Assembly (NCBI RefSeq): GCF_004118155.1
Contig: NZ_SAIQ01000004.1
Span: forward strand, 124,001 to 188,000
DNA: 64,000 bases
Direction: 5' to 3'
Source: Edaphocola flava
GTDB taxonomy: Bacteria; Bacteroidota; Bacteroidia; Chitinophagales; Chitinophagaceae
The notes beneath the pieces are model-generated. The model was not told where the DNA came from. It ran no database searches and saw only the letters and a program-made list of their open reading frames with translations. Made by a program: the position numbers and the translations under genes. How positions within the stretch are numbered: position 1 is the first letter of the stretch; every line of letters starts with the position of its first letter. Below are positions 18,688 to 26,658 of this stretch, one piece after another.

Positions 18688-19272
18688 ATGAAATCTATAC
18701 ATCAGATACTAACCGCTATTATAATTTGTGTTTTGAGTTTATCGATGAGTTCCTGTAGCTTTTCGCAATCACAGGTTCCAGATAACAAGTACGCAATCAC
18801 AGCGAAAAAACTAGATTCCCTCATTTCTAATAATGACACTAATGTAATTGTATTCTACACTACATGGTGTGGTGGCGCAAATGAAACAATAGATCAGTTT
18901 TATAAAGAAGCACAAGACAGTATTAACAGCAAGAAGCTACATAAGAAAATAGTATTGTTATTAGCTGACGATAAGGTGGATACAACTATTTTAGAAAAGC
19001 ATAGGAGCTGGGGTATGGAATCATATTATATTCCATCATCTGGTACGTCTGCAATTGAGAATAGAAGTACTATAAAACAATTTATAAATCAATGTTTCCC
19101 AAAGAATAAAATTGAGTGGTTAGGTAGGGGGTTTAAGGTTCCAGCCGAAATTATTGTTGCCCCAAATAAAGTAATTCTAAATGAGAAAGATGATATGCAA
19201 GCTACTCGATTTGTTATTGAAAGAATTTTAGGTTTTCCTGTAGGTAAAATAGAAGTGGTGAATGCAAAATGA
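18688..19272 (+). CDS. Thioredoxin-fold lipoprotein lacking the second active-site cysteine
   Basis: 194 residues with a clear lipobox (SLSMSSC, Cys23). After it NVIVFYTTWCGGANETIDQF aligns with the thioredoxin active-site strand and helix (FxxxWCxxC), but the usual second cysteine is Ala64 (Cys61-Gly-Gly-Ala). A cis-Pro-like KVPAEIIVAPN follows near residue 155, which supports a thioredoxin-like fold. A single cysteine suits an isomerase-like, sensor or non-redox role rather than dithiol exchange. It sits in the same AT-rich stretch as the Cys-rich lipoprotein upstream. Function unknown. Confidence 0.65.
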   Translation: MKSIHQILTAIIICVLSLSMSSCSFSQSQVPDNKYAITAKKLDSLISNNDTNVIVFYTTWCGGANETIDQFYKEAQDSINSKKLHKKIVLLLADDKVDTTILEKHRSWGMESYYIPSSGTSAIENRSTIKQFINQCFPKNKIEWLGRGFKVPAEIIVAPNKVILNEKDDMQATRFVIERILGFPVGKIEVVNAK

Positions 19273-19657
19273 TAAAATAGCAATATCAATCCCGCCAGAA
19301 AAATCATAAATATGCCCATTACGGCTTTCTATGGGGGCAGGAGATGAGTTTTGACTCTTTACGGCATCATTAGAGCAGCATTCGGTAGCGGGGCAGAAAA
19401 GATGGTCCGATAGTATGCAATCGGCAAGCGAAAAACAATTGAAATGATATACCACATGGTATATCATTTTCTGTTTACGGGCTGTAATTGAGAGCCTACA
19501 TTCCTGTTTACCGAGCGGTTAACCACGTTCACCGAAGCACTGTTGATGATAAGCTCTTGATGCCGATACCTTTGTGCAACAAAAGAACAAAATCCCCCAG
19601 ATGGGGGTACAAAAAAGAAAATACATCAACCTAATTTTGTACCGTAAATTCCTAATT
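19273..19657. other. Intergenic region with a hairpin and two -7 boxes
   Basis: No gene is seen. It holds a hairpin with 13-bp arms and a 2-base loop (19442-19469) and two exact TAnnTTTG boxes, at 19567-19574 and 19632-19639. The second is better placed for the receptor gene that starts at 19658. Confidence 0.6.
19632..19639 (+). promoter_or_regulatory. -7 box TAATTTTG of the receptor gene
   Basis: Exact TAnnTTTG match 19 bases before the ATG at 19658. Confidence 0.55.
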
Positions 19658-22177
19658 ATGAAGACTCTTCCACTGTTAATAACCGTTGCCGGCAGCCTTA
19701 GCATATCCCTGGCTCAGGCACAGACTACTACACCTCAGATCTCCGTTCCGACTGTAGAAGCGGCCGATGTGAGTGCCGTAACGGTTACCGGTACTGTATT
19801 GGATGCCAATACAAAACAACCGGTAGAAATGGCCAATGTCGTATTGACCGGTGCCGATAAAAAGCAGTACTTTGCCTATACCGACGAAAGCGGAAAATTT
19901 GCTATCGAAAGCGTACCTAATGGTGCATATAAACTCTCTGCCTATTTTGTCAATTATAAAAACTTTGAGCAGGATGTAGCGATCAGTTCCGGCACTTCAG
20001 ATGTAGGGACTGTTAACATGACTACTTCAACTACACTTAAAGAAGTGACGGTTACTGATTTCAAGAAGATAATCGAACAACGCCCGGATGGTATCAACTA
20101 CAATGTAGAAAATGACAAATCCAACCAGGGTACTTCGGCTACCGATGTACTGCGTAAAGTACCGATGGTAACCGTAGATATGGAGGGTAATGTACAACTG
20201 AGAGGTAACAGTAACATCAAAGTACTGATCGATGGTAAGCCTTCTGAACTGATGGCTTCTTCTGTAAAAGATGTACTGCGCCAGATTCCTGCAGATAATA
20301 TCAAAAGCATTGAAGTACTGACCAGCCCTGGTGCCAAATATGATGGTGAGGGTGCTTCCGGTGTCATCAATATCATTACCAAACGTAAGCTGGTTAAAGG
20401 TTTGAGCGGTACCATATTTGGTGCACCAAGCTATAATATAGACCGCGACCTGCTGATGGGCCATGTTGGTGCCAACATCAATTACCGTCAGGGTAAATGG
20501 GGGGTGAATACCAGTTTCGGTTTCAGCCGCTGGGCTATGGTGCTGGACAGCAAAGGTGGCCGTACCGACTTTCCGGGAGAGGCCAGAGAAAGCCGACTGG
20601 ATCAAACGCAGCACATGCTGGGTTATGGTAATTTTGGCTGGAGCAAATTAGGTGCCGATTACCAGATCGACTCCCTGCAATCTATCCAGGCCAGTGTAAA
20701 TTATAACCCGGGTACCTGGAACCAGGAGATGAAGACTACGATGGCTTATCCGGCAAGCAATATCAACTTCGCACGTGATATCGACCAGAAGAATCCTAGA
20801 AACACAGTAGGGGTGAATGCAGCCTATTCTAAGAAATTCAAGAATAATCCTAAACGTACTTTAGATGTACTGGTGGCGTATTCTGCACAGTCGATGAATG
20901 CTGGATATAACCTGAATAGTACAAATCTGGTCTCTAATAATATTGATTATAAAGAGGTTAATGATAATAAAACTAAAAATAATGAGACTACTGTACAGGT
21001 AGACTATGTAGAACCATTGAAAGGCAAAAACCAGAAACTGGAGTTCGGGGTTAAAGCGATCAATCGCGATATCTCCAGCGATTACTCCCTGGAAAAATGG
21101 ACGAGTGGCCAGGCTGACTACGTACGGGATCCTCTAAGAACCAACCGCTTACAGTATAACCAACTGGTAGGTGCCGGTTACGGACAATTCACTACGCCTT
21201 TGAGCAAAAAGATAAGCATGGTTGCTGGTGCCCGTTACGAGATTACCCATATTAACGGTAATATCCGCGATAATAATGGAGGTGATTTTACCCTGCCGGT
21301 ATTCAACAACTTCCTGCCGAATGTGGTATTCATGTACGATCTGAAGAACTTCAATAAACTGAAGCTGAGCTATAACAAACGTATCGAGCGTCCGTCTATC
21401 GAATTTGTAAATCCTTATATCGATTACAGTGACACTTTAAACTGGAAACAGGGTAATGAAAGGCTGGTACCGGAAAGAACGCATAATATTGAACTGGGTT
21501 ACAGCACCTTTATCGGTCGCTCCAGCATTAACCTGACTGCCTTCCACCGCTATACTGATAATGCAATTGAAGCTACTACAAAAGTAGATCCGAATACAAG
21601 AATCAGTCTGACAAGCTATGGCAATATCGCCAAATCAAACATCAGCGGTCTCGACCTGTTTGCGAGCAGTACCTTCTTCGGTAAACTGATGATCAACCTG
21701 AACGGTAGTGCTTATTACAAACAACTGAATGGTACAATTATTGATAATGGTACAAACATTAAGATTAAAAATACTGGTTGGGAGGTAAGAGGTAATGCTT
21801 ATGCCAACTATACGATCAATGACAAGTTCAGCCTGAACGGTTTCGGTATGTTGAACGGTAACCAGGTGCAACTCCAAGGTAATCAAGGCGGATGGTACTA
21901 CTACTTCATCGGTGCGCAGATGAACATCCTGAAAGGTAAAGGTACAATCGGTGTTGCTGCAGAAAACTTCCTGACGGCTAAGATCAATATCCCGACCACT
22001 TACCGTTACCAGAATGCTACATATGATATGATGACTACTTATGTAGGTCGTGGTGTAAGACTGAGCTTCAACTATAACTTCGGTAAAATGCAGTACGGTA
22101 AAGAAAAAGCCGTTAATAACGATGACCTGAAGAAAAACAACTCTGGACAAATGGGCGGAGGAATGGGTGGAAACTAG
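19658..22177 (+). CDS. TonB-dependent-type outer-membrane receptor
   Basis: An 839-residue outer-membrane protein. Order: signal peptide ending in AQAQ (about 20); carboxypeptidase-regulatory-like domain (about 37-120, VTGTVLDANTKQPVEMANV and DESGKFAIESVPNGAYKL); plug domain (about 135-250, with LRKVPMVTVDMEGNVQLRG and IKVLIDGKPSELM); and a C-terminal barrel of the OMP_b-brl_3 type (about 430-815). It ends in a Gly/Met-rich tail (SGQMGGGMGGN) common to this subfamily. I start at the ATG at 19658, which follows a -7 box and begins the signal peptide. Substrate unknown: no SusD partner or riboswitch lies next to it. Confidence 0.88.
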   Translation: MKTLPLLITVAGSLSISLAQAQTTTPQISVPTVEAADVSAVTVTGTVLDANTKQPVEMANVVLTGADKKQYFAYTDESGKFAIESVPNGAYKLSAYFVNYKNFEQDVAISSGTSDVGTVNMTTSTTLKEVTVTDFKKIIEQRPDGINYNVENDKSNQGTSATDVLRKVPMVTVDMEGNVQLRGNSNIKVLIDGKPSELMASSVKDVLRQIPADNIKSIEVLTSPGAKYDGEGASGVINIITKRKLVKGLSGTIFGAPSYNIDRDLLMGHVGANINYRQGKWGVNTSFGFSRWAMVLDSKGGRTDFPGEARESRLDQTQHMLGYGNFGWSKLGADYQIDSLQSIQASVNYNPGTWNQEMKTTMAYPASNINFARDIDQKNPRNTVGVNAAYSKKFKNNPKRTLDVLVAYSAQSMNAGYNLNSTNLVSNNIDYKEVNDNKTKNNETTVQVDYVEPLKGKNQKLEFGVKAINRDISSDYSLEKWTSGQADYVRDPLRTNRLQYNQLVGAGYGQFTTPLSKKISMVAGARYEITHINGNIRDNNGGDFTLPVFNNFLPNVVFMYDLKNFNKLKLSYNKRIERPSIEFVNPYIDYSDTLNWKQGNERLVPERTHNIELGYSTFIGRSSINLTAFHRYTDNAIEATTKVDPNTRISLTSYGNIAKSNISGLDLFASSTFFGKLMINLNGSAYYKQLNGTIIDNGTNIKIKNTGWEVRGNAYANYTINDKFSLNGFGMLNGNQVQLQGNQGGWYYYFIGAQMNILKGKGTIGVAAENFLTAKINIPTTYRYQNATYDMMTTYVGRGVRLSFNYNFGKMQYGKEKAVNNDDLKKNNSGQMGGGMGGN

Positions 22178-22234
22178 TCTTCCCTGATACAAAAAAGAAT
22201 CATACCTTTTTTCATACAATCCCTTTTATTTTCT

Positions 22235-22270
22235 AGGCTGTCTCAATTCTTTGAGACGGCCTTTATTTTT
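22235..22270 (+). terminator. Terminator of the receptor gene
   Basis: Hairpin with 12-bp arms and one wobble pair (22235-22246 and 22251-22262), followed by TTTATTTTTTTTT. Confidence 0.9.
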
Positions 22271-22362
22271 TTTTAGATCTGAAACCGCATTAAAAATGCA
22301 TGAAATTTTAAGGCGTAAGTTTCACAACTTGCGCCAGAAGGTAGCCGGACGATAAGATCACA

Positions 22363-22417
22363 AAAAATAGCTCCATTTCACAATGCTCAGTTAGCATAAC
22401 GAAATGGAGCTATTTTT
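22363..22417. terminator. Bidirectional hairpin
   Basis: 17-bp perfect arms (22363-22379 and 22401-22417). The 21-base loop holds a smaller ATGCT/AGCAT hairpin. A/T runs on both sides suit termination in either direction. Confidence 0.7.
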
Positions 22418-22448
22418 ACACTCAGACTTTTTACTTTTGAATTTCTTA

Positions 22449-22919
22449 AACTGACTATCCACATTTAGTCAACTATTTAACTTGTCCTTTTGTCCGGCAA
22501 CAAAAGGATCAAAAATGCCTTTGTTTTCATCAAGGCGATTGCGGAGCACCGCCATTTTGTACCGTTGCGTGCATTGATCGTCTGAGCTTAACGTGTGATG
22601 CGTTCGCTGCTCAACGATCGCATCTCCACTCCAAAATGGCTATCGCTGTGATGAAAACAACAAGCAATCCGTACAGTACAGATCGCTCGAAAGGCCTTAT
22701 AAATCCGGCGTTAAGAAAATCATTGGATTGGTCGATAAAGTCGTAAACCACTGTCTGAGCGCAGCGAGTATGGTTAGCGACCGACCGACACATTGATTTT
22801 TAGCCAGGGATTTATACAGCCTTGATTTTTTGGCGGTACCTTTTGCATCAAGGCAAAAGGTAGCCATAGAAATTAACGCGAGGAAAAAGGCAAATCTTTG
22901 TTTCCTGTAAGCGGATAAT
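22449..22919. repeat. Dispersed structured repeat, copy 1 (long form)
   Basis: Matches 62413-62761 in the same orientation over most of its length. Nested inverted repeats are conserved: TTGTTTTCATCA (22521) with TGATGAAAACAA (22649), GCCATTTTG (22551) with CAAAATGGC (22632), and TGATCGTCTGAGC (22575) with GCTCAACGATCG (22609). A separate small hairpin CCTTTTGT/ACAAAAGG opens it. About 125 bases (22770-22896) are absent from copy 2. No convincing protein is encoded. Confidence 0.85.
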
Positions 22920-22927
22920 CAATTTTC

Positions 22928-24700
22928 TTAATTTACCTGGTATTGGTACAGGTCGTAGTAAAAACCTTTCCGCTGCATGAGTTCCTCATGCGTACCTTGT
23001 TCTGAAATTTTGCCATCTTCCAGTACCACGATCTGGTCAAAATCCCAGTTCTTGAATATACGATGGGTAATGATGATCACCGTCTGATCTTTTAATTCCT
23101 GTTTCAGGTTGCGCAGTATAGCCTGCTCCGTGGTGGTATCTACTGCCGAAATAGAATCGTCCAGGATCAGTATCTGGTGCGATTTCAGTAGTGCACGGGC
23201 AATACTTACCCTTTGTTTCTGACCTCCGGAGAGCATTACTCCTCTTTCGCCCACTACTGTATCGTATTGGTCTTTAAGCCCCAGAATGTCCTTATCTACA
23301 TGCGCCAGTTGAGCAGCATGCTTGATCTGCCCTTCGGAAATATGATCCTGCGCAAAAGCAATATTATTAGAGATGGTATCCGAAAACAGGAATACCTCCT
23401 GAGGTACATAGCTGATCTGCTGACGCAGAGATTCCAGTTTCCATTCCTTCACATTTACATGGTCGATGCTTATCGTTCCTGCTGCCGGATCGTACATGCG
23501 CAACAACAAATGAGCCAGGGTAGACTTGCCCGATCCGGTTTTGCCCAGAACAGCTACCTTTTGCCCGCGTTTAATATTCAGAGAGAAATCAGACAATGCT
23601 TTAATGCCGGTATGTGGATAAACAAAATCAACATGCTGGAAACTAATATCACCTGCCATTGCTGCTGCACGGCCATCTTCAGGAGAAATAATGTCTGGCT
23701 GCAATTGCAGGAATTCATTAATGCGTTTTTGAGATGCTGCGGCGCGTTGTATCATAGAGCTGGTCCAGCCCAGGGTCGATACCGGGAAGGTGAGCATGGT
23801 AATGTAGAAGATAAACTCCGCAATATTACCCACCGTAATGGTGCCGTCAATTACTTTCATACCACCCATCAGGATAGTGATCAGCAAACTGATGCCGATG
23901 AAGAAGCTCATTAATGGTACATACCAGGCTTCCGTTTTGGCCAGACCAATCGTGCTTTTACGATACGATTGTGAGGCATTTTCGAAATTCTGTTGGATGT
24001 CTTTTTCCTGCACAAATGATTTTACGACACGGATGCCGGAAAATGATTCCTGGGCCAGCGAAGTGAGTTGTCCCAGCTCGGCTTGTATCTTACTGCTCTT
24101 TTTGTTGATTACAGAATTGATACGGATCATACTGAAGGCCAGCAAGGGTAAGGGCATAAGGGAGCAGGCTGCCAGCATAGCATCTACGCGAAACATACCC
24201 CAGATAGACAGTGCTGTCAGTACAATGAAGTTCATTGTGTACATAATCGCCGGCCCGGTGTACATGCGCACACGGCTTACATCTTCCGACATGCGGCTCA
24301 TAAGATCGCCCGTACTGTGCGATTTAAAGAAGGCTGTGCTCAGCTTCTGGTACTGATTATAAATCTCACTCTTCTGATCATATTCTATATGGCGGGACAT
24401 CACGATAATGGTCTGCCTCATGAAGAACATAAAAATGCCACGGATCAGCGCAAAGGAGATCAGCAGTAAACCACTCACCATAACCATTTTCATAATGAGG
24501 GTTACATAATCCTGGCTCAGGGCGGTATCCTTTACCAGTCTGTAAAGATTGATGTTGCTGTATACCTGGTCGATGACCGTCCTGATAATTACCGGTGGCA
24601 GGACCGCAAAGAGATTGGATATAGTTACAAACAGAATGCCTAAACCGAAACGGAGTCTGTACTTGAAAAAATATTTATTGAGCGCCTTAAGTTCTTTCAT
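22928..24700 (-). CDS. ABC exporter half-transporter (MsbA/MdlB-like)
   Basis: A 590-residue membrane-ATPase fusion. Six membrane helices (about 15-320) precede the ATPase domain with Walker A GKTGSGKSTLAHLLL (about 380), Q-loop QQISYVPQEVFLFSD, signature LSGGQKQRVSIARALL, Walker B ILILDDSISAVDT and H-loop ITHRI. The Walker B catalytic glutamate is replaced by aspartate (LDD), as in one half of several heterodimeric exporters. Substrate unknown (lipid, peptide or drug). It ends next to the dispersed repeat. A minus-strand -7 box TACCTTTG lies at 24723-24730. Confidence 0.9.
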   Translation of the reverse strand: MKELKALNKYFFKYRLRFGLGILFVTISNLFAVLPPVIIRTVIDQVYSNINLYRLVKDTALSQDYVTLIMKMVMVSGLLLISFALIRGIFMFFMRQTIIVMSRHIEYDQKSEIYNQYQKLSTAFFKSHSTGDLMSRMSEDVSRVRMYTGPAIMYTMNFIVLTALSIWGMFRVDAMLAACSLMPLPLLAFSMIRINSVINKKSSKIQAELGQLTSLAQESFSGIRVVKSFVQEKDIQQNFENASQSYRKSTIGLAKTEAWYVPLMSFFIGISLLITILMGGMKVIDGTITVGNIAEFIFYITMLTFPVSTLGWTSSMIQRAAASQKRINEFLQLQPDIISPEDGRAAAMAGDISFQHVDFVYPHTGIKALSDFSLNIKRGQKVAVLGKTGSGKSTLAHLLLRMYDPAAGTISIDHVNVKEWKLESLRQQISYVPQEVFLFSDTISNNIAFAQDHISEGQIKHAAQLAHVDKDILGLKDQYDTVVGERGVMLSGGQKQRVSIARALLKSHQILILDDSISAVDTTTEQAILRNLKQELKDQTVIIITHRIFKNWDFDQIVVLEDGKISEQGTHEELMQRKGFYYDLYQYQVN

Positions 24701-24722
24701 CTTGTGTTTAATAATACTTTCA

Positions 24723-24730
24723 CAAAGGTA
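24723..24730 (-). promoter_or_regulatory. -7 box TACCTTTG of the ABC exporter
   Basis: Exact TAnnTTTG match on the minus strand, 22 bases before the ATG at 24700. Confidence 0.6.
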
Positions 24731-24755
24731 CGTTCCTAAAGTCTTTTGGTTTTGC

Positions 24756-24763
24756 TAATTTTG
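24756..24763 (+). promoter_or_regulatory. -7 box TAATTTTG of the small lipoprotein
   Basis: Exact match on the plus strand, divergent from the exporter promoter and 47 bases before the lipoprotein ATG. Confidence 0.5.
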
Positions 24764-24810
24764 TATCATCATTCTATATCAGATAAATCAATATTCCCGT
24801 TAAGTAAAAT

Positions 24811-25041
24811 ATGAAAAAGAGTATAAGCCTGATCCTGGGCGTACTTATCTGGAGCAGTTGTTCCAAAACATCAGAAGATAAAATGTATACCCCGGAAGAG
24901 GCAAAGCACGTACTGGATTCTGCCAAGGCAGAGCGGATAAAATCGATACAGAAAGAGTCGGAGAAAGATCTGGCCATCCGCAGAGAAATTGAATTAAAAC
25001 CGATGATCGATTCGCTGAAGAAGCAACAGCATAAAAAGTAG
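24811..25041 (+). CDS. Small lipoprotein with charged helix
   Basis: 76 residues: signal MKKSISLILGVLIWSSC with the lipobox cysteine at 17, then a highly charged, probably helical body (EEAKHVLDSAKAERIKSIQK and on to SLKKQQHKK). No family recognised. It is divergent from the ABC exporter with its own -7 box, and ends in its own terminator. Confidence 0.65.
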   Translation: MKKSISLILGVLIWSSCSKTSEDKMYTPEEAKHVLDSAKAERIKSIQKESEKDLAIRREIELKPMIDSLKKQQHKK

Positions 25042-25055
25042 TTTAACCATTTTCT

Positions 25056-25088
25056 AAATAGCCCAAAGCAATTCCTGCCGGGCTATTT
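25056..25088 (+). terminator. Terminator of the small lipoprotein
   Basis: 9-bp arms (25056-25064 and 25080-25088) then T residues. The right arm runs into TATTTTTG at 25084-25091, an exact -7 box suitably placed for the gene at 25123, so terminator and promoter overlap. Confidence 0.7.
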
Positions 25089-25122
25089 TTGTATCTAACC
25101 AACTCATTAAAAAACGCTACAC

Positions 25123-25659
25123 ATGGGCACCGGTAATCAGTTAAAGAAAATTGAGTTTAAGCAAAATGATCTGAAAAGGGGTATACCTCTGGCTGTGATT
25201 TATTTCGTTGCCGTATTTACGATTTGCTACCTGATATTTGGGGGCATAATAGGTATGGCAGATGCGGTGAACAATTTCGGTAGTGCAAAGGGAGTGGGGC
25301 TTCTGGTTGGATTGGGTTTTCTGGCTCCGTTCTTTGTGCTGCGGCATTTTGTAATGCCTAAAAACACAATCGAATTTTATCCGGATAAAATAACCATATA
25401 TAAAAACAAGAAAGAGGAAACCGTAATTTATTATAGCAACATCGCCGCAATGCAGCTGAATGTAAGCAATATGAACCAGTTGGATATAATGGATGGACAG
25501 CAAAATATACTATACCATATTCAGCCCCAGAATAAACTGCAGGTTTTGGAGGAGACCGTTTCAGAAATTTCAAAATATATTGACCTGCAAAAGCAAAAAG
25601 GCAGTAAACGTTATTTTGGAAAGAGCATAGAAACCTGTACCTATATAAGAAGAAGGTAA
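25123..25659 (+). CDS. Two-helix membrane protein with PH-like cytoplasmic domain
   Basis: 178 residues: a charged N-terminus, two hydrophobic segments (IPLAVIYFVAVFTICYLIF and GLLVGLGFLAPFFVL), then a soluble part with alternating strands (TIEFYPDKITIYKNKKEET and IYYSNIAAMQLNVSN) that looks like a PH-type (bPH) domain, then a helix. No specific family assigned. It converges on the DUF3050 gene with a shared terminator. Confidence 0.6.
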   Translation: MGTGNQLKKIEFKQNDLKRGIPLAVIYFVAVFTICYLIFGGIIGMADAVNNFGSAKGVGLLVGLGFLAPFFVLRHFVMPKNTIEFYPDKITIYKNKKEETVIYYSNIAAMQLNVSNMNQLDIMDGQQNILYHIQPQNKLQVLEETVSEISKYIDLQKQKGSKRYFGKSIETCTYIRRR

Positions 25660-25678
25660 GGCTGTTTTTACAACAACA

Positions 25679-25719
25679 TATAAATAAAGGAGTCCGTATA
25701 CAGGACTCCTTTATTTATA
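25679..25719. terminator. Bidirectional terminator
   Basis: 17-bp perfect arms (25679-25695, 25703-25719) and a 7-base loop between two convergent genes. Confidence 0.88.
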
Positions 25720-25743
25720 ATCTTGATTTATATCAATTCTGGC

Positions 25744-26529
25744 TTAAACCAGGTTCTTCTTTTTTGCCAGTTCGGCATAGGCACCATCCCATAAACGGAT
25801 GCGGCTTTTCAGCGATTCAATGGTAGCCTGTTCTGCCTCTGCCCATTGCTGCTCATCAGTACCGCACAGGTTACTGGTCATCTGCAGGGCCAGGTGACTA
25901 TGATGGTCGCCATCCACCTCGATATGGCGCTCCAGGTAATATTTAAAGATAGAGATACTCTCAGGCAGGCTGCGGTACATATCTTCGATAATTGCATGGA
26001 ACATGCCCGGGATCAGGTCTTCACGACCAAAGGTAAAGATTGCAGATTGCAGATATGCCTTATTGCTGTTGATAGTATCAAAGGTGAAATTAACGAAGTC
26101 TCTGGCTTCCTGTGGAGTATGAGCTGTATCGAAAGCGGCAGTAAAGTCTTTTCCGGCTTTCAGCGCATCCAGGAAGGTATGTATTTCTGTGGTGTCAGCA
26201 CCGCATTGTTCCATCGCATCCAGGTACAGTTCAAAATGGCTTTTCTTATTACCATCCTGGTCTATATCCGATTCTTCTCCGGCCACAATTTCATTAATCA
26301 GCTGACGGGTTTCACCATCGCCCACCGGGAACCATGGAATACTGGTACAGGTAAGGTTGTTCTGTAATGCTTTCAGTAAAGACATAAAGTCCCATACCGC
26401 ATAGATATGGTAGCGCATAAATACGCTGAGGTCTTCAATATTTTCAATCACAGAGTATACCTTATGATTGATGATCTGATCGCGATAGGGCGCAGAAGCT
26501 TCCTGGATTTTCTGGATATGTTGATGCAT
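25744..26529 (-). CDS. DUF3050 (heme-oxygenase-like fold) protein
   Basis: 261 residues, all helical. Matches the DUF3050 pattern: YRDQIINHKVYSVI, FMRYHIYAVWDFMSLLKAL, IPWFPV near 75, GMFHAIIEDMYR, and RHIEVDGDHHSHLALQM. The Glu/His residues in these helices (His-57, Glu-200-region, H-x-E-V-D-x-D-H-H) are placed as in heme-oxygenase-like diiron enzymes, but metal binding is inference. Start chosen at the ATG at 26529 (MHQHIQKIQ), since the upstream in-frame extension is hydrophobic and unlike the family. It lies downstream of porX with the porX terminator between them. Confidence 0.8.
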   Translation of the reverse strand: MHQHIQKIQEASAPYRDQIINHKVYSVIENIEDLSVFMRYHIYAVWDFMSLLKALQNNLTCTSIPWFPVGDGETRQLINEIVAGEESDIDQDGNKKSHFELYLDAMEQCGADTTEIHTFLDALKAGKDFTAAFDTAHTPQEARDFVNFTFDTINSNKAYLQSAIFTFGREDLIPGMFHAIIEDMYRSLPESISIFKYYLERHIEVDGDHHSHLALQMTSNLCGTDEQQWAEAEQATIESLKSRIRLWDGAYAELAKKKNLV

Positions 26530-26601
26530 TATAAAAGCCCATTTTAGCAGGCGCGGCAAAATTAAGTGTAAAAACATTGCCACACGTTTTTTTTATGAAA
26601 A

Positions 26602-26626
26602 AAAGGATGACCAGCGGCCATCCTTT
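26602..26626 (-). terminator. porX terminator
   Basis: 8-bp arms (26602-26609, 26619-26626), continuing with one mismatch, followed on the minus strand by T runs. Confidence 0.7.
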
Positions 26627-26658
26627 ACCATCCTTTACATATAGAAAAGAAATATTGT

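Noticed and set aside
19273-19657. Cobalamin or TPP riboswitch before the receptor gene
   Set aside because: I could not find a B12-box or thi-box-like sequence; only a simple hairpin and promoter boxes are present.
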